From positions 124,001-188,000 of the forward strand of contig CANTFK010000287.1 of NCBI GenBank assembly GCA_947646735.1: 64,000 nt of DNA, read 5' to 3'. Made by a program: the position numbers and the translations under genes. Below the pieces are notes generated by a model. It searched no databases. It saw only the letters and a list, made by a program, of their open reading frames with translations, and was not told the DNA's origin. Of this stretch, positions 25,003 through 35,229 are shown one piece after another (position 1 is the first letter of the stretch; every line of letters begins with the position of its first letter). The stretch comes from Peronospora farinosa. Its lineage: Eukaryota > Oomycota > Peronosporomycetes > Peronosporales > Peronosporaceae.

Positions 25003-26222
25003 TCACTTTTCGGGTAAAGAGTACCGTGTTGTCGTCCGATAGTCAAGGCCTCCGACATTGACATCCTGTCTAACCGTTTTGGCGAGCGTAAATGTCAAAA
25101 TCCAAGAGGTTCCGCCTCTTTCTTGGCGATAACGACACGTCACAATGTCGAGAAGCGGTCTGTTTGCTCTCGCTTTCATCACTAGATTGATTTCTCGAGC
25201 GACGTTTGTGTTTGCGCTTGTGTTTATGTTTGCGCTTGGTCGACTTCTTTTTTTGGAGCGGTAGCGACGATCTGATGAGTTGGAATCCAAATCGCTACTA
25301 CTGACTTGCTTCAGCTTCTTCACCAATCTTTTTCTCCGCTTCGTCGATAATTGTGCTAGAAATGCATCTTCATCTGTTGTCGAAATCGTCAGTTGCAGGC
25401 AACCTCAATTTCCATCAGCATTCACGTACCGTCGTCTGACTGTAAAATCTCAAACTCTTCCCCAACAACACCTTTTTGCATTTCCAGCGGCAAAGCTCCT
25501 CTCCGTAGCACCAGCTCCGACTTGAGCTTGTTGATCTCCGTCACCGGATCTTCCCGTCTTAGTCTCGTAGCATCTATACAAAACATCATCAGATGTCTAT
25601 TTTTCCAGTCTCAATAGAAACCCAACTCACCATTAGGATTCTGATCCCGTAATTTACACTCTCTGTCTCCACTCTGATGTCCCCAGTCTTCGCATCGAAC
25701 ACAGCGAACATTACGCAATCTCAGCCCCACTGGGTTAAAATTGACTCGAATAGTCTCCGTATATTTCCCTTCCACTGGTGCATCCTTCAGCATAGGAAAC
25801 CGTTCAACCTGATCTTTAATAGTCAGTGTCTCCTCTGCTCGACGTCCAACATATCGCTCAAGCTTCCGTTGAGTCCCCCCACGGCTCTCCACTTTGCGTC
25901 GAAACTCTCTTACCGCTTCGTCCTCCTCGATCGTCATCTGCTTCGTCTGTTGCATCATTTCTTTGGCCTCTGGAAGTCCCGGAGGAGCCGCATAGAGAAA
26001 ATTCACTTGCTCACTTGCCATTCGACGAGCTGCGTTGACGTCTCCAGCTGCAGCAGCGGATTGTTGTGCCTGTAGAGCGTCTGCAGCTTTACGCACTTCC
26101 TTGGCTTTTTCCATTTCATTCTTTTCTCGTTCCCGTGCATTCTGTTCTGCTACCCAAATGCGCTTCTGATTTGCTTTATTCGCTGGATGCCAGCTCTTCT
26201 GACCCAGGAATTGCAGTGACAT
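25003..26222 (-). CDS. CIR1: CIR1-like (CBF1-interacting corepressor) nuclear protein, probable 3' frameshift
   Basis: Exons are 25631-26222, 25430-25573 and 25003-25373. The start MSLQFLGQKSWHPANKANQK is the CIR N-terminal domain (KKSWHP...N...VW.AEQ), followed by a Lys/Glu/Ala helix and a zinc-knuckle-like CVRCEDWGHQSGDREC at about residue 175. CIR1 proteins are nuclear and act in transcriptional repression and splicing-associated complexes. As read, exon 3 leaves a Lys/Arg region and ends in an unlikely tail at 25003. The other frame after the seven-T run at 25248-25254 is strongly Lys/Arg/Ser-rich and stops at 25070-25072, as expected for this family. The last about 80 codons should therefore be treated as doubtful. 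Confidence 0.75.
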
Positions 26223-26380
26223 ATTGATTATAGGTAGAATTTAGTAATGACAAAAAAAAGAGTAGACACAAATGTTTGAGTGTGTTTATTTTCTTGTTTT
26301 TTTGTGTACACGTATTTTCAATGGGTTTTTCGTCATGTACAAAAGAAGGCATAAATTTAGATACTTTACCCAATTTAAGT
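26223..26380. promoter_or_regulatory. short divergent intergenic between CIR1-like and EIPR1 genes
   Basis: The two start codons are separated by 158 bp of AT-rich sequence with T-rich runs. It must contain both core promoters or their leaders. No strict initiator match was singled out. Confidence 0.4.
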
Positions 26381-27753
26381 ATGTTTAGAGACGGTGCTTG
26401 TAGCTTGAGCTTTGGCACCAAGGTAGACCAAGTGCACGTATCTACTTCTTCTATACTTGGCACTATAACTAGTATGCAATATATATATATATATATGCGT
26501 TTAGATCCGGACATTGGAACCCGTGCTGGCGGAGAAGGACCACACGCAGTTTTTCGTCGGGACCAGCACTTTAAATCAACCCAATCAGGTTCTTTTATGT
26601 TTGATAATACCTGTACAATACTGGACTATTTTTTTGTGACTATACTTTTTTGTGAATGTAATTAGATTCATGTGGTTCAAGTAAATGATGACGCAAGCGA
26701 CGTCATCACGACTCAATTGTTCTGTCATCCTGGAGAGGTGCTGAGTTTAGCGCCAAGTCCTCATAATCGACAGCTGCTAATTACATGTGCAAAACAACGA
26801 GGTCAATCATCGGAAACTTTATTGTGGAAACTACCGGAAGAAGAGCCAATTTCAGGAGACAATGGAAAGGATACAGGAAGTGGTGCTATGATGCAAAACC
26901 TTGAGCAGTTGGCGGCATTCCCAGCGCAGAAAGGACCCGTTTCAGAGTACAATAGACGGTGGATTTTGTGCAAGTTTTGAGGCTGGAATTAATCTGTATC
27001 TTGTCTGGATGAATTAGAGTTGCTTGGAATGCTATGACGGACACATCGACGGTAGCGTCAGCACATGAGACGCTGCTATGCACGTGGCAATTGAATGAGG
27101 GATTGGTGGAAGCACAGGACAAGTTGGAGCTTGATGTGTCAATGCTTGGAGGTGTTACGAAGAAAGGGGCCACTGCGTTGGCCTGGGATCCACACCACGC
27201 TTCACGACTAGCTTTTGCTCTTGGTGGCAGTGTACGAATGTGGGATCTCCGTGCCAAGCAAGACAGCGTCAGTGTCGAAGACGCACACCCGAGCGCAACG
27301 CTGTCGCTCGATTTCAACCCGAACAAGCCATATGCTCTTGCTAGTGGCGGTGATGACGGCAAACTCAAATTCTGGGACTTGCGCAATGCACACAATCCAT
27401 TATTGACGCTTAATGCGCACTCACACTGGGTATGGAGCACGCGGTATCATCCACAGCATGATCAGCTTGTTCTGTCGGGAGGATCAGACGCGACGTTGGC
27501 GCTGTGGCGAGTGTCTTCAATCTCCTCATTGCCGCTTGTCGAGCTGGATGAGCGTGATCTTATGGACGAGACGGCAGGTGGCACAACTGTAATGGATACG
27601 CTCATTCGACGATTTGAAGACCATGAAGATGCTGTGTATGCAGCGCGATGGGCTACTGGAGGAGATACTTGGATGTTTGCCTCTGTGTCGTATGATGGTC
27701 GCCTTGCTATCAACCACGTACCATCGACAGAGAAGTACAAGATTCTGCTCTAG
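26381..27753 (+). CDS. EIPR1: EARP/GARP complex-interacting WD40 protein (TSSC1 family), four exons
   Basis: Exons are 26381-26422, 26505-26588, 26666-26958 and 27018-27753, giving 384 residues. All introns are GT/AG and in phase. The 14-codon first exon (MFRDGACSLSFGTK) is inferred, and its join to IRTLEPVLAEKD parallels the known N-terminus of the family. WD repeats show SVRMWDLRAKQDS, ASGGDDGKLKFWDLR and LSGGSDATLALWRV, and the protein ends with the family's EKYKILL. EIPR1 binds the EARP and GARP tethering complexes and supports endosomal recycling and dense-core vesicle traffic. A TA microsatellite fills the end of intron 1 (about 26479-26496). Confidence 0.88.
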
Positions 27754-27955
27754 TTTAGCGAAGCAGTAACGTAAATTTACGCATGTAATGTGTCTTGATG
27801 TTTATGTTGAGTTGGTTCGTACGTCGGGCCTGAAGACTCTTTGTTGTCTGTCAAGTGGAAAATCACTTTTCCTCTTGATATCTACACTGATTGGTTTGTT
27901 GGTTTGTGCTACACTGCTCTACTACGCTCATTTCACGCACCTCACACTTCTCACT

Positions 27956-30634
27956 TCAAGCTTCACGCATCATCTTGCTAGCTTCATTACGAAGCCAGTC
28001 GAGCTCATCCATAGCCTGCTGGAATCCTGTCATATCACTCTTGCCAACACAATTTGCAACTTTCTGCGCTGCAGCAGCAAGTCGTTCTTCCAAAGTGCTG
28101 CTACCAATAACTTCAGCTTGTTCTGATGTGGCACATTGACCCGACAATACCGTACTGGCACCAAGAGCCGCAGCTGCTACAGCCGCACTGGCGGGAGTGC
28201 CTAACGAGCCCGCACGCTCAACTGTACTGCTACGTACAATTCCAGATCCATGTGCAAGGATTTTCTTTGCAGAGGCCTTTGGCGTCGAGCGAGGGAAGCC
28301 AGGTGGTGCTGTCACCGACGGCGCCGTGGCCGGAACACGGCTTCCCCGATCTTCCTTTTTAGTAATTAGTAGGCGTGCTGCGCTGTTCGCACCGATTCCC
28401 AGAGAGCTCTGAATAATTTCGTCCTTGGCGCGAGTCTTGTCCTCGCTACTTAAGCTACCCTGACGGGCCAATTCTGCAACTTTTCGAAGCCGCGCACCGT
28501 TCGGACTCATCATCGGCAAGCCATTGCCTTTTGTCGACGACGTAGTAGAAACATCGTCGTCGTCATCTGCCATCGGTGGTGGTGGTGGAGGGATTGACAG
28601 CGCTGCAAGACCGCCACTGCCCTGTTGCTGCCGAGAAGCGTTGTAAAAGGACACAAAGCTGCCCGAAATTTCTGCTGTATCATCATAACCCCCAGTCACT
28701 TGCACAAGATCCTCATCCGTGTAGTCTTGCGAGCTTGATTCATCTTTAGCTGAAGTTGATGAACTCGCATCCGAATCCTCTTGAATTCCATCATTGGCAT
28801 CACCGCGTCGCTCAGCTATTCCTGGCATCGCACCAGCTGTACCGCAACTCGGATGTCCTCCCATCTCACCATTATCGGTAAAAGACAAATCACGAGCAAG
28901 TTCAAGACGGCTTTTGCTACGCCGACGAAACTTGAAAAATTCAGCAGCATTGCCAAAGCTGCCACGCCGAGCCGCGCTTCCAAGTTGCGGAATATTAATT
29001 GAGCTTGAGGGGGAGCTTGCCAACGTCGATGAGGATGATAATGGTGGGTGTGGTTGCGCACCTGTACTACCCCGACTGCGCGCTGACGGCTGTAATGGCA
29101 ATCCGGTAAGTTGGGCCGCAGCTTCAGCAGCGGACGAGTTTAGCCCACTCACACTGTTCTCAGTATCCAAATCCAGTTTTTTTCGCGCAGTATTGGTCTG
29201 TGGTGTCATGAGCACGGCCTCAGCTACTTGCCAGGGCACCGTCATAGAAGACCGCCTTGTGAGTCCAGGTGGCGGTGACAGCACGGAATGCTGATCTTGT
29301 ACTTGACTTACACTAGCGACACTGTCACTTGTCATGGCTGATTCATCTCGTGACGCGATGTTATAGTAAGACGTTTGCTGGTTGTAAAAAGTGGCGCCAC
29401 TGTTTGCGGAGGCGTTAAGCTTCTTACTTCGAGCTGGAGGAGGAGACCAAGACGGTAGCGCCGAGGAAACGAATCCACCACTTTCGTCCATTGGCGGTGG
29501 CGGTGGAAACGAATCTTGGGTGAACTGCAGTGAAGAATTGCGGGCAGGAGTTGCGCTGTCGTCGAGACTGCCACGACCAGGGTCCGTTTCTTGAGAAGAA
29601 GTCGAGTTACCGCCGTCAGCTCCTCCAAAATCGTAGGAAGAAAAGTAATCCTCAGGTGTCTGACCCCCGGTGTATGAGTAGCGCACGGACATGCTGCCCA
29701 CCGACGTGTCAACATTCGGCAGCTGCGAGCTGCGCGAACGACTACGGTGTCCACGTGTTAAGTTTGCATCTCCCAATCCCGAGCTCATAGGTCCATGACT
29801 GCGACTAAGATCACTCGGCCCATGACTGCGACTAAGATCGCTCGGCCCATGACTGCGACTAAGATCGCTCGGCCCATGACTGCGACTAAGCTCGTTTCCA
29901 AACCCGCTATACTGCGTACTGCTGTTACTTTGCGTGTGATGTGCGCGTTTGGGTGTGTGTACCGGCGTGAGCGAGCTACGTAGAGTATCATGGTAGTATA
30001 TCTTGGCAGCATTGTTCAGCATTGCTTTGCTTACAAGTCCAGTAGCTTCACTTGCGTGAACTGGAACATTTTGCGATGCTACACGCAGCGCCGTAAGCTG
30101 CTTCAGCTCCTGCACCGACATGCCTGTCTTGGGAACAACTGGTGGAGTAGCCACTGCTGCCGGTGTAGATGTTGCATTGACCACAGCCATATTAATTTTG
30201 GGCGTGGCTGATCTCGATGACGAAAAACCCTCGGGCCCATGATTCTTGGGTGTTCCTGGGTTGTTAGTCACCGACTGCTGCATCCTTTTCTGTGTAAGCC
30301 GCTTAAGATCTTCCACCGTCATGCCACTTTTAATGCCCATTTTTGCCCCCGAAAACGCAGACTTTTGAATTCCAGAACGGGTGGTAGTAGTGCCTGTATT
30401 ACGATATCCGCCGCTTCTATTGGAATATAAGCCTGACACATTACTTTGGTGTTGTTGCTGTAGCTGCTGCTGCTGCTGCTTCTGATACTGTTGATACTGG
30501 TACGAGTTTTGTTGGGCCTGAGCTTGCATTTGCTGCTGGTAGACTGAAAATTGCGGCGGGGACGCAACTGTCTGTTGTTGCATGTAGCTCTGCTGCGAAC
30601 GCACGCCCATTTTACGATGGTGCATGTCCGCCAT
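27956..30634 (-). CDS. Q-rich intrinsically disordered protein with repeats, function unknown
   Basis: A single exon of 892 residues starts at the ATG of MADMHHRKMG; the upstream extension begins with GTG. Residues 1-75 are Gln-rich. Two short related segments, GMTVEDLKRLTQKRMQ and GMSVQELKQLTALRVA, lie at about 100-200 and look like a duplicated helical motif. A Ser-Arg-Ser-His-Gly-Pro tandem (nine-residue unit, about four copies, 29785-29900) follows. The middle is Ser/Pro/Thr-rich with polyproline (SIPPPPPPM, FPPPPPM), and the last about 50 residues form an Ala-rich helix containing DMTGFQQAMDELDWLRNEAS. Such composition suits a scaffold or RNA-granule protein, but that is inference. I do not recognise the family. 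Confidence 0.75.
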   Translation of the reverse strand: MADMHHRKMGVRSQQSYMQQQTVASPPQFSVYQQQMQAQAQQNSYQYQQYQKQQQQQLQQQHQSNVSGLYSNRSGGYRNTGTTTTRSGIQKSAFSGAKMGIKSGMTVEDLKRLTQKRMQQSVTNNPGTPKNHGPEGFSSSRSATPKINMAVVNATSTPAAVATPPVVPKTGMSVQELKQLTALRVASQNVPVHASEATGLVSKAMLNNAAKIYYHDTLRSSLTPVHTPKRAHHTQSNSSTQYSGFGNELSRSHGPSDLSRSHGPSDLSRSHGPSDLSRSHGPMSSGLGDANLTRGHRSRSRSSQLPNVDTSVGSMSVRYSYTGGQTPEDYFSSYDFGGADGGNSTSSQETDPGRGSLDDSATPARNSSLQFTQDSFPPPPPMDESGGFVSSALPSWSPPPARSKKLNASANSGATFYNQQTSYYNIASRDESAMTSDSVASVSQVQDQHSVLSPPPGLTRRSSMTVPWQVAEAVLMTPQTNTARKKLDLDTENSVSGLNSSAAEAAAQLTGLPLQPSARSRGSTGAQPHPPLSSSSTLASSPSSSINIPQLGSAARRGSFGNAAEFFKFRRRSKSRLELARDLSFTDNGEMGGHPSCGTAGAMPGIAERRGDANDGIQEDSDASSSTSAKDESSSQDYTDEDLVQVTGGYDDTAEISGSFVSFYNASRQQQGSGGLAALSIPPPPPPMADDDDDVSTTSSTKGNGLPMMSPNGARLRKVAELARQGSLSSEDKTRAKDEIIQSSLGIGANSAARLLITKKEDRGSRVPATAPSVTAPPGFPRSTPKASAKKILAHGSGIVRSSTVERAGSLGTPASAAVAAAALGASTVLSGQCATSEQAEVIGSSTLEERLAAAAQKVANCVGKSDMTGFQQAMDELDWLRNEASKMMREA
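29785..29900 (-). repeat. 27-bp coding tandem repeat, about four copies
   Basis: The unit, on the plus strand, is close to CATGACTGCGACTAAGAT followed by CGCTCGGCC. It encodes a nine-residue unit with core SRSHGPSDL. The copies differ by single bases, so the array arose recently or is kept even by slippage. Confidence 0.85.
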
Positions 30635-32220
30635 GACACGACCAGACTCACGACGGCACGACACAAAGTACGTAGAAACTTTCTTTTGGTGCTGGAGGGC
30701 TGCTGTCTCTTCGTACGACTTACTTGTCTCGGTCGAATTGTGACTTGAGCTCTTCGCCCCCCTCGGTATAATTAATACTCCACGTAATGTGGATGTGATG
30801 CTATTTTTATATTTTTATAGGCTAGAATTAAAAACAATTCGAGGTAAAATAACCGGATTATTATATTAATTCGAGCTAATTCGAGTCTTATATTGAGATA
30901 AGCTTGTACCATCTCGTGCGTGACCTTTCAAGATCGGTTTCTTCTGCTACTCCGTCATTAGTAGCACAACGACTTCTAGCTACAAAGAAACCACCAGCTG
31001 CTACATCCCACACCATGTATGAGCAAAGCTGCACCATCTCATTGTAAAAAAAACGCCCAGTGGTAACTCGTACCTCTCGACTTTTCAATTTAAGCTCAGT
31101 GCTTGGCAAAAGTTTCTAGCGCGTGATCTTGTTGCCACAGCAACGTACAACCCGTTGTAATGTTTCATACATTGCAGCTGTTGAAGCTCATCACCGATTA
31201 GGAGTTGAATGGTTGTTGCTGATAGGAAATTCGCAGTAGGTGTGTACCAAGTAGTACGACAATATTGCAGCCTTCTATGCCAATGTCAGGGTCGCGCTTA
31301 CTCTCGTCGTTCCAGACGTCCTAAAGCGAGATTTTGACAGTCTGAAGAAAGAATTGTCAAAGACTCTCACAGTTTGACACGTTTGAAGACTTGGCATGAC
31401 TGCACTCCTAAAACCTTGGTCATTGCGGGATACAACACGGGCTTTGGCAACTTCGTGAACTCGCACAGACACGGACTGCTCTTGGGCTTACTGCCGCATC
31501 TTCGTCGTATCGTCGAGTCTAGCAACCCCGGTATATTTTTACTGCCAACTACGAGATATGAAGAGAGAGTTTGTTGTAGTACCGTCACGTTGTTTTTGTG
31601 AATATGGTGCTGCCAAGCGGAATCCGCTCAGTGCCGCGTCGCACTAATAAAGAAGGACAGCAAGGTATGATATGGTCGCGGCTGGAAGCAGCTACAGTTG
31701 GTTGTATGCGGCGTCGATAAGGACCGCCAATTCGATGTAAAGTGCGGAAACGTATCGACGCTGTAGAAGCGATTGAATGCGGAGATGGAAATTTACTTGC
31801 AAGAAAAGCTGCTTATTCGGCAAAGCGATGTTGCAATGTGGCAGTAACGGTAGCAATTACCTACAGCTTCGGCACCTTTTAGATCATTTTGCGTCAAAAG
31901 AGCCGACGAACTGGAAATGCCAAGCTCCGAGGTCAGCGTCGTTTGAACCACGGGTGGCACTCCGTTCTGACCGTCTTTGCGCCGGGGAGTTATCTTTCGA
32001 AACCAAGCTAAGACTACTTCAATTGACCAAGCAGTTTGACTCTTCGCATTCTTTGTCATTTGTTTGAAAACAAGCGAGTATCAATGCGATAGTCACATCC
32101 AGCTCCACCATGCATTCAACTACGGAGCACCGTTCGCTTTCGTCAACTACTATCAGAACATGTACCGGCAGTGTCTCTTATCAGAATCCTCTTAGCTATC
32201 CCTCATACTTGGGCACGTTC
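30635..32220. other. 1.6-kb gene-poor gap, no recognised gene
   Basis: This region lies between the Q-rich gene's 5' end and the 3' end of DJ-1a. Several short frames occur on both strands (for example 31777-32067 plus and 30888-31109 minus). None has a recognisable domain, and no pair splices into a longer frame that I can support. AT-rich sequence at 30780-30900 is likely promoter or leader of the Q-rich gene. Confidence 0.45.
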
Positions 32221-32933
32221 TCACTGCTTGATAGGCTTAAACGCAATGTCCTTTGCGATTTTTGCTGCAACCTTTTCACCCCGAAGCAGCTCAACGAGTG
32301 TCATAGCCATAGAAATCACTGTAGCAGGGCCTTTGCTTGTGACACAATTCTCAGCAATCACCACTTTGTGTTCTGAGTACAGATCACCTAGAGCCGGCTT
32401 GTCAATTGGGTCACCAGCCATGGGACCCTCGACGAGCGCATTATGGAAGAGAACGTCGTAAACAGCTTCGCCAACGGCGGCGTACAGCTTCCCTGCCGCC
32501 TTTTGCTCTTTTAACAGTGTTGTCAAGGTCTGAGAAGCACCTAAAGCCTTTGCACCTGGCCCACCAGGTACAGCAATGACATCGTAAGCATCATTGACGC
32601 AAAACTCGATCGGCTTGTCCGCTTGCACACCAGTGCCCTTCGCCAGCTTCACAATATGGTGGAGCTGTCCTCCGACATTTGCAACTGTCACACGCATACC
32701 GCCACGGGCAAGTATGGCGCAAAGAGCTGCCACCTCAATCTCCTCACAGCCTATAGCCTGCATTTGACCGCACATGTCAGCCACGCACAATCATGTACGC
32801 GTTCTCAAGTCCAACTACTCACCACCGGAACGAGCGCCGTGGGTTTCGGACTCACAATTTCGCTGATCGCTTGTGCAATTCGAGCCATGGTTCTTCTTCG
32901 TGGAAAACTTCGATATGCGATGTTTTGGGGCAT
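32221..32933 (-). CDS. DJ-1/PfpI family protein lacking the nucleophile Cys (copy a)
   Basis: Exons are 32823-32933 and 32221-32757, giving 215 residues. The join (CCG GTG | GCT ATA GGC) rebuilds the DJ-1 strand-loop ALVPVAIGCEEIEV with the conserved Glu. In-frame ATGs at 33008 and 32888 are alternatives. The chosen start gives MPQNIAYRSFPRRRTMARIA, Arg-rich and without acids, which could act as a mitochondrial presequence (inference). The fold continues with VIAVPGGPGA and NCVTSKGPATVISMAMTLV. At the nucleophile elbow, where DJ-1 has AAIC, this protein reads YAAVGEAVYD, so Cys is replaced by Gly. DJ-1 chaperone, glyoxalase or deglycase chemistry needs that Cys, so a non-catalytic role is likely. 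Confidence 0.82.
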
Positions 32934-33044
32934 GGTGCTGTTGTTGAAGTTCATGTTGGCTGTTCCCATACGCTTGCTTAACGGTCTTGAAGCTGTGACG
33001 GCTTTCATTTTTGCTCACAACCGAACCGACCAGAAATCGCAAAC

Positions 33045-33743
33045 ATGATGGCTGGAGGAACTTCAGAATACACTGCATTGGGAGATGAGGATCTTCCAGT
33101 TCAGGTGCTGCCACACGTGAAGCCTCAGGCTTTAATCGTGGTGGCAGACGGCAGTGACGAACTCGAGACATTGGCACTGTCCGATGTTTTGATCCGCGGG
33201 GGGCTGCATGTCACCATCGGCTCGGTCGGTCGAGTGAAGAATAATATCATTATGGGCAACTACGGCTTGCGTATCCAGGCCGAAAAGTCACTCGAAGAGT
33301 GCAGCTTCGAGAACTTCGAGCTAATTGTTTTACCTGGAGTACGATCATGACTCATATCACTTCAGACATTAATCCGCTGCACTGATCTTAGCTGATGAAT
33401 TGTACAGGGCGATGGAGTTGGCCACTTGCGTGACTCAGATCTCTTGATCAAAATGCTGATGTGGCAGAAACAGGCTGGACGTTGGATTGCAGCGAGTTCG
33501 TCAGCGCCTGCGATTGTGCTGAGCCCGCATGGGTTGCTTGATGACCGTGCGACGTGCTCGCTCTCCCACGAGCCTCAGATGACTCGTGAGTTTGTGGATG
33601 AAGACTTTGTCGTCAATACTCGGTGCGTGACAAGCAAAGGCGGTGACACAGTGCTGAAGTTCGCACTTACGCTGGTCAAGTTGCTGAATGGGGAGCTGGC
33701 TGCTCGCAGAGCTGCAGATGAGCTCTTGTACCCTTGGCTGTAG
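33045..33743 (+). CDS. DJ-1/PfpI family protein lacking the nucleophile Cys (copy b)
   Basis: Exons are 33045-33338 and 33408-33743, giving 209 residues. The phase-0 intron sits just after VLPG, giving LIVLPGGDGVGHLRDS. The N-terminus shows ALIVVADGSDELETLALSDV, where the Glu of the DJ-1 EE pair is partly kept (DELE). The elbow reads WIAASSSAPAIVL, where DJ-1 has IAAICAGP, so Cys is Ser. The end matches copy a (RCVTSKGGDTVLKFALTLVKLL). It is divergently transcribed from copy a across a gap of 36-156 bp depending on the start used. The two are old paralogues, since overall similarity is limited to the fold motifs. Confidence 0.85.
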
Positions 33744-33857
33744 GTTGAACACGTTCGTAGTGAGTTTGCTCCAAAGAGTGTGAACTTTTACATAAAGAGT
33801 GAGGTGGCCATCCATTTCAGTAGGACTAATATTTATCGTCACGCGTAGTACTAGTTT

Positions 33858-34495
33858 TGTAACGGGGTTACACGACGGTTGTAACATCATTCCGAAAGTT
33901 TATGGCTGAAGTTTTCTTTTGTTGCATATAATGCATTTTGATGCTTCTCTTTAGAGAGGTATTAAGTATGAGCGTTTAAAATATGGTATTACCGAATACC
34001 GTGTCCTATCGATTAGGATTCGATAATCGATAACGCAGTACTAAGTACATCATACACAAATGTTTAGACGATACGTCGTCCAATAGCAAAGTCTACATAT
34101 AATAATAACTATTATAGTGATCAATCTAGTGTAGGGTACTTAGAGTAGGACTATTCCTAACATCTTAAAGCATAAATAAAATCAGTTCTCCTTTTGAGTT
34201 TAAGATCGCAAGTCGCTCTGACTTGTTCTCTTGTGCACTTCGTGCGTTGGTTCTCTGGACCTTGAAGCTTCTAGCTTGTTCTTGCACTCTGTGCGTTGGT
34301 TATCTGAACCTTAAACTTATTGCTTGCAGACTAAAAGTCTCTCTCCTAGTTCCGTAGAACAGGGAGACTTTAAGTCCCTTAATTAGTTCCTTCGAGCTAA
34401 GTGGCTTTTAGCCGTAAATGTATTTAGTTCTCTAGAACTAAGAGGATTTCAGCCTAAAGTCTTCCTCTAGCTAAAGAGCTGTGCAGCTCCGCTAT
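33858..34495 (+). repeat. LTR of a first retroelement family (LTR1) with adjacent primer-binding site
   Basis: The sequence starts TGTAACGGGGTTACACGACGG. Its first 463 bp recur inverted at 56,063-56,527, which fixes the left boundary. The right end is set by a TTGGTAGCAC sequence at about 34,498-34,507, matching the primer-binding-like sequence next to element A's 5' LTR. The last about 170 bp have TTAGTTC/GAACTAA-type repeats. The internal region is missing because element A starts at 34,520. Confidence 0.55.
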
Positions 34496-34519
34496 ACTTG
34501 GTAGCACTCGTAGTCAATC

Positions 34520-35123
34520 TGTAGACGGGCACTTCTACGAAATTGCCTCGTGCTACTAGCACACACCTTCTGCACAAGCGAGGAAGCGGTTAGACCGTCT
34601 TGCCTTCGCGTGCGAGGGTGGTTAGGAGGCTGATCGACTCGTACCACCAGTTGCCTCTCTATAAAGCGAGAGTGCAACGAACTTTAAGACAAGAAGGCAC
34701 CGACGTCACGTAGAAGCTTTTCGGCTTCTCGTGCGTGGTGCTTCGGTGTTTAGCAAATTCAAGACTGAGCTATAAATAATGAATTATAACTAAAAATATA
34801 CTCAACTACTGATTGGCTAAAAAAAAATATATATATATATATATATAGATCGGATACGCGACTCTTTAGAAGCGTATCCTGTCGCATGATCTTAAATCTA
34901 GATGTAAGATCGCAACTGACGTCCTTCTGAGACGTCGCGATGCCTAGCTTCAACTAGCGTCATCCCTTCTCATGTGAATCCATCAATGGATATCACATTC
35001 ACGAGGGTGGACCACGTTTGTGTATCGCACCCAAGTGATAGGTCAAAAGTAATCATGGATACTTTTAGACCAAACATTAAGTATATTACTTAATGTTTAC
35101 GTGTAACGAGATGCCCTATTACA
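34520..35123 (-). repeat. 3' LTR of element A (604 bp)
   Basis: This is a TGTA...TACA bounded repeat matching 41,034-41,632. The part left of a TA microsatellite (34,520-34,846) has many substitutions and indels relative to the other LTR. The part to the right is essentially identical. Immediately to its right is the minus-strand polypurine tract. Confidence 0.85.
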
Positions 35124-35187
35124 CCATCCCCCGTTTTATAACGATTTTTACATTTTGTAAAACATCGCCTAGGAGACAGAGAGACTT

Positions 35188-35229
35188 GCGAGTCGTTATA
35201 TAACGCGCCGCTTAGTCTGCTCAGTACTC
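35188..35229 (+). promoter_or_regulatory. TATA-like box and initiator-like site before the antisense frame
   Basis: TCGTTATATAACG at about 35,192-35,204 is followed some 15 bp later by GCTCAGTACTCA, which partly matches the oomycete initiator (GCTCATTYYNCA), and the ATG begins at once. The same sequence recurs at 41,697-41,738. Confidence 0.35.
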
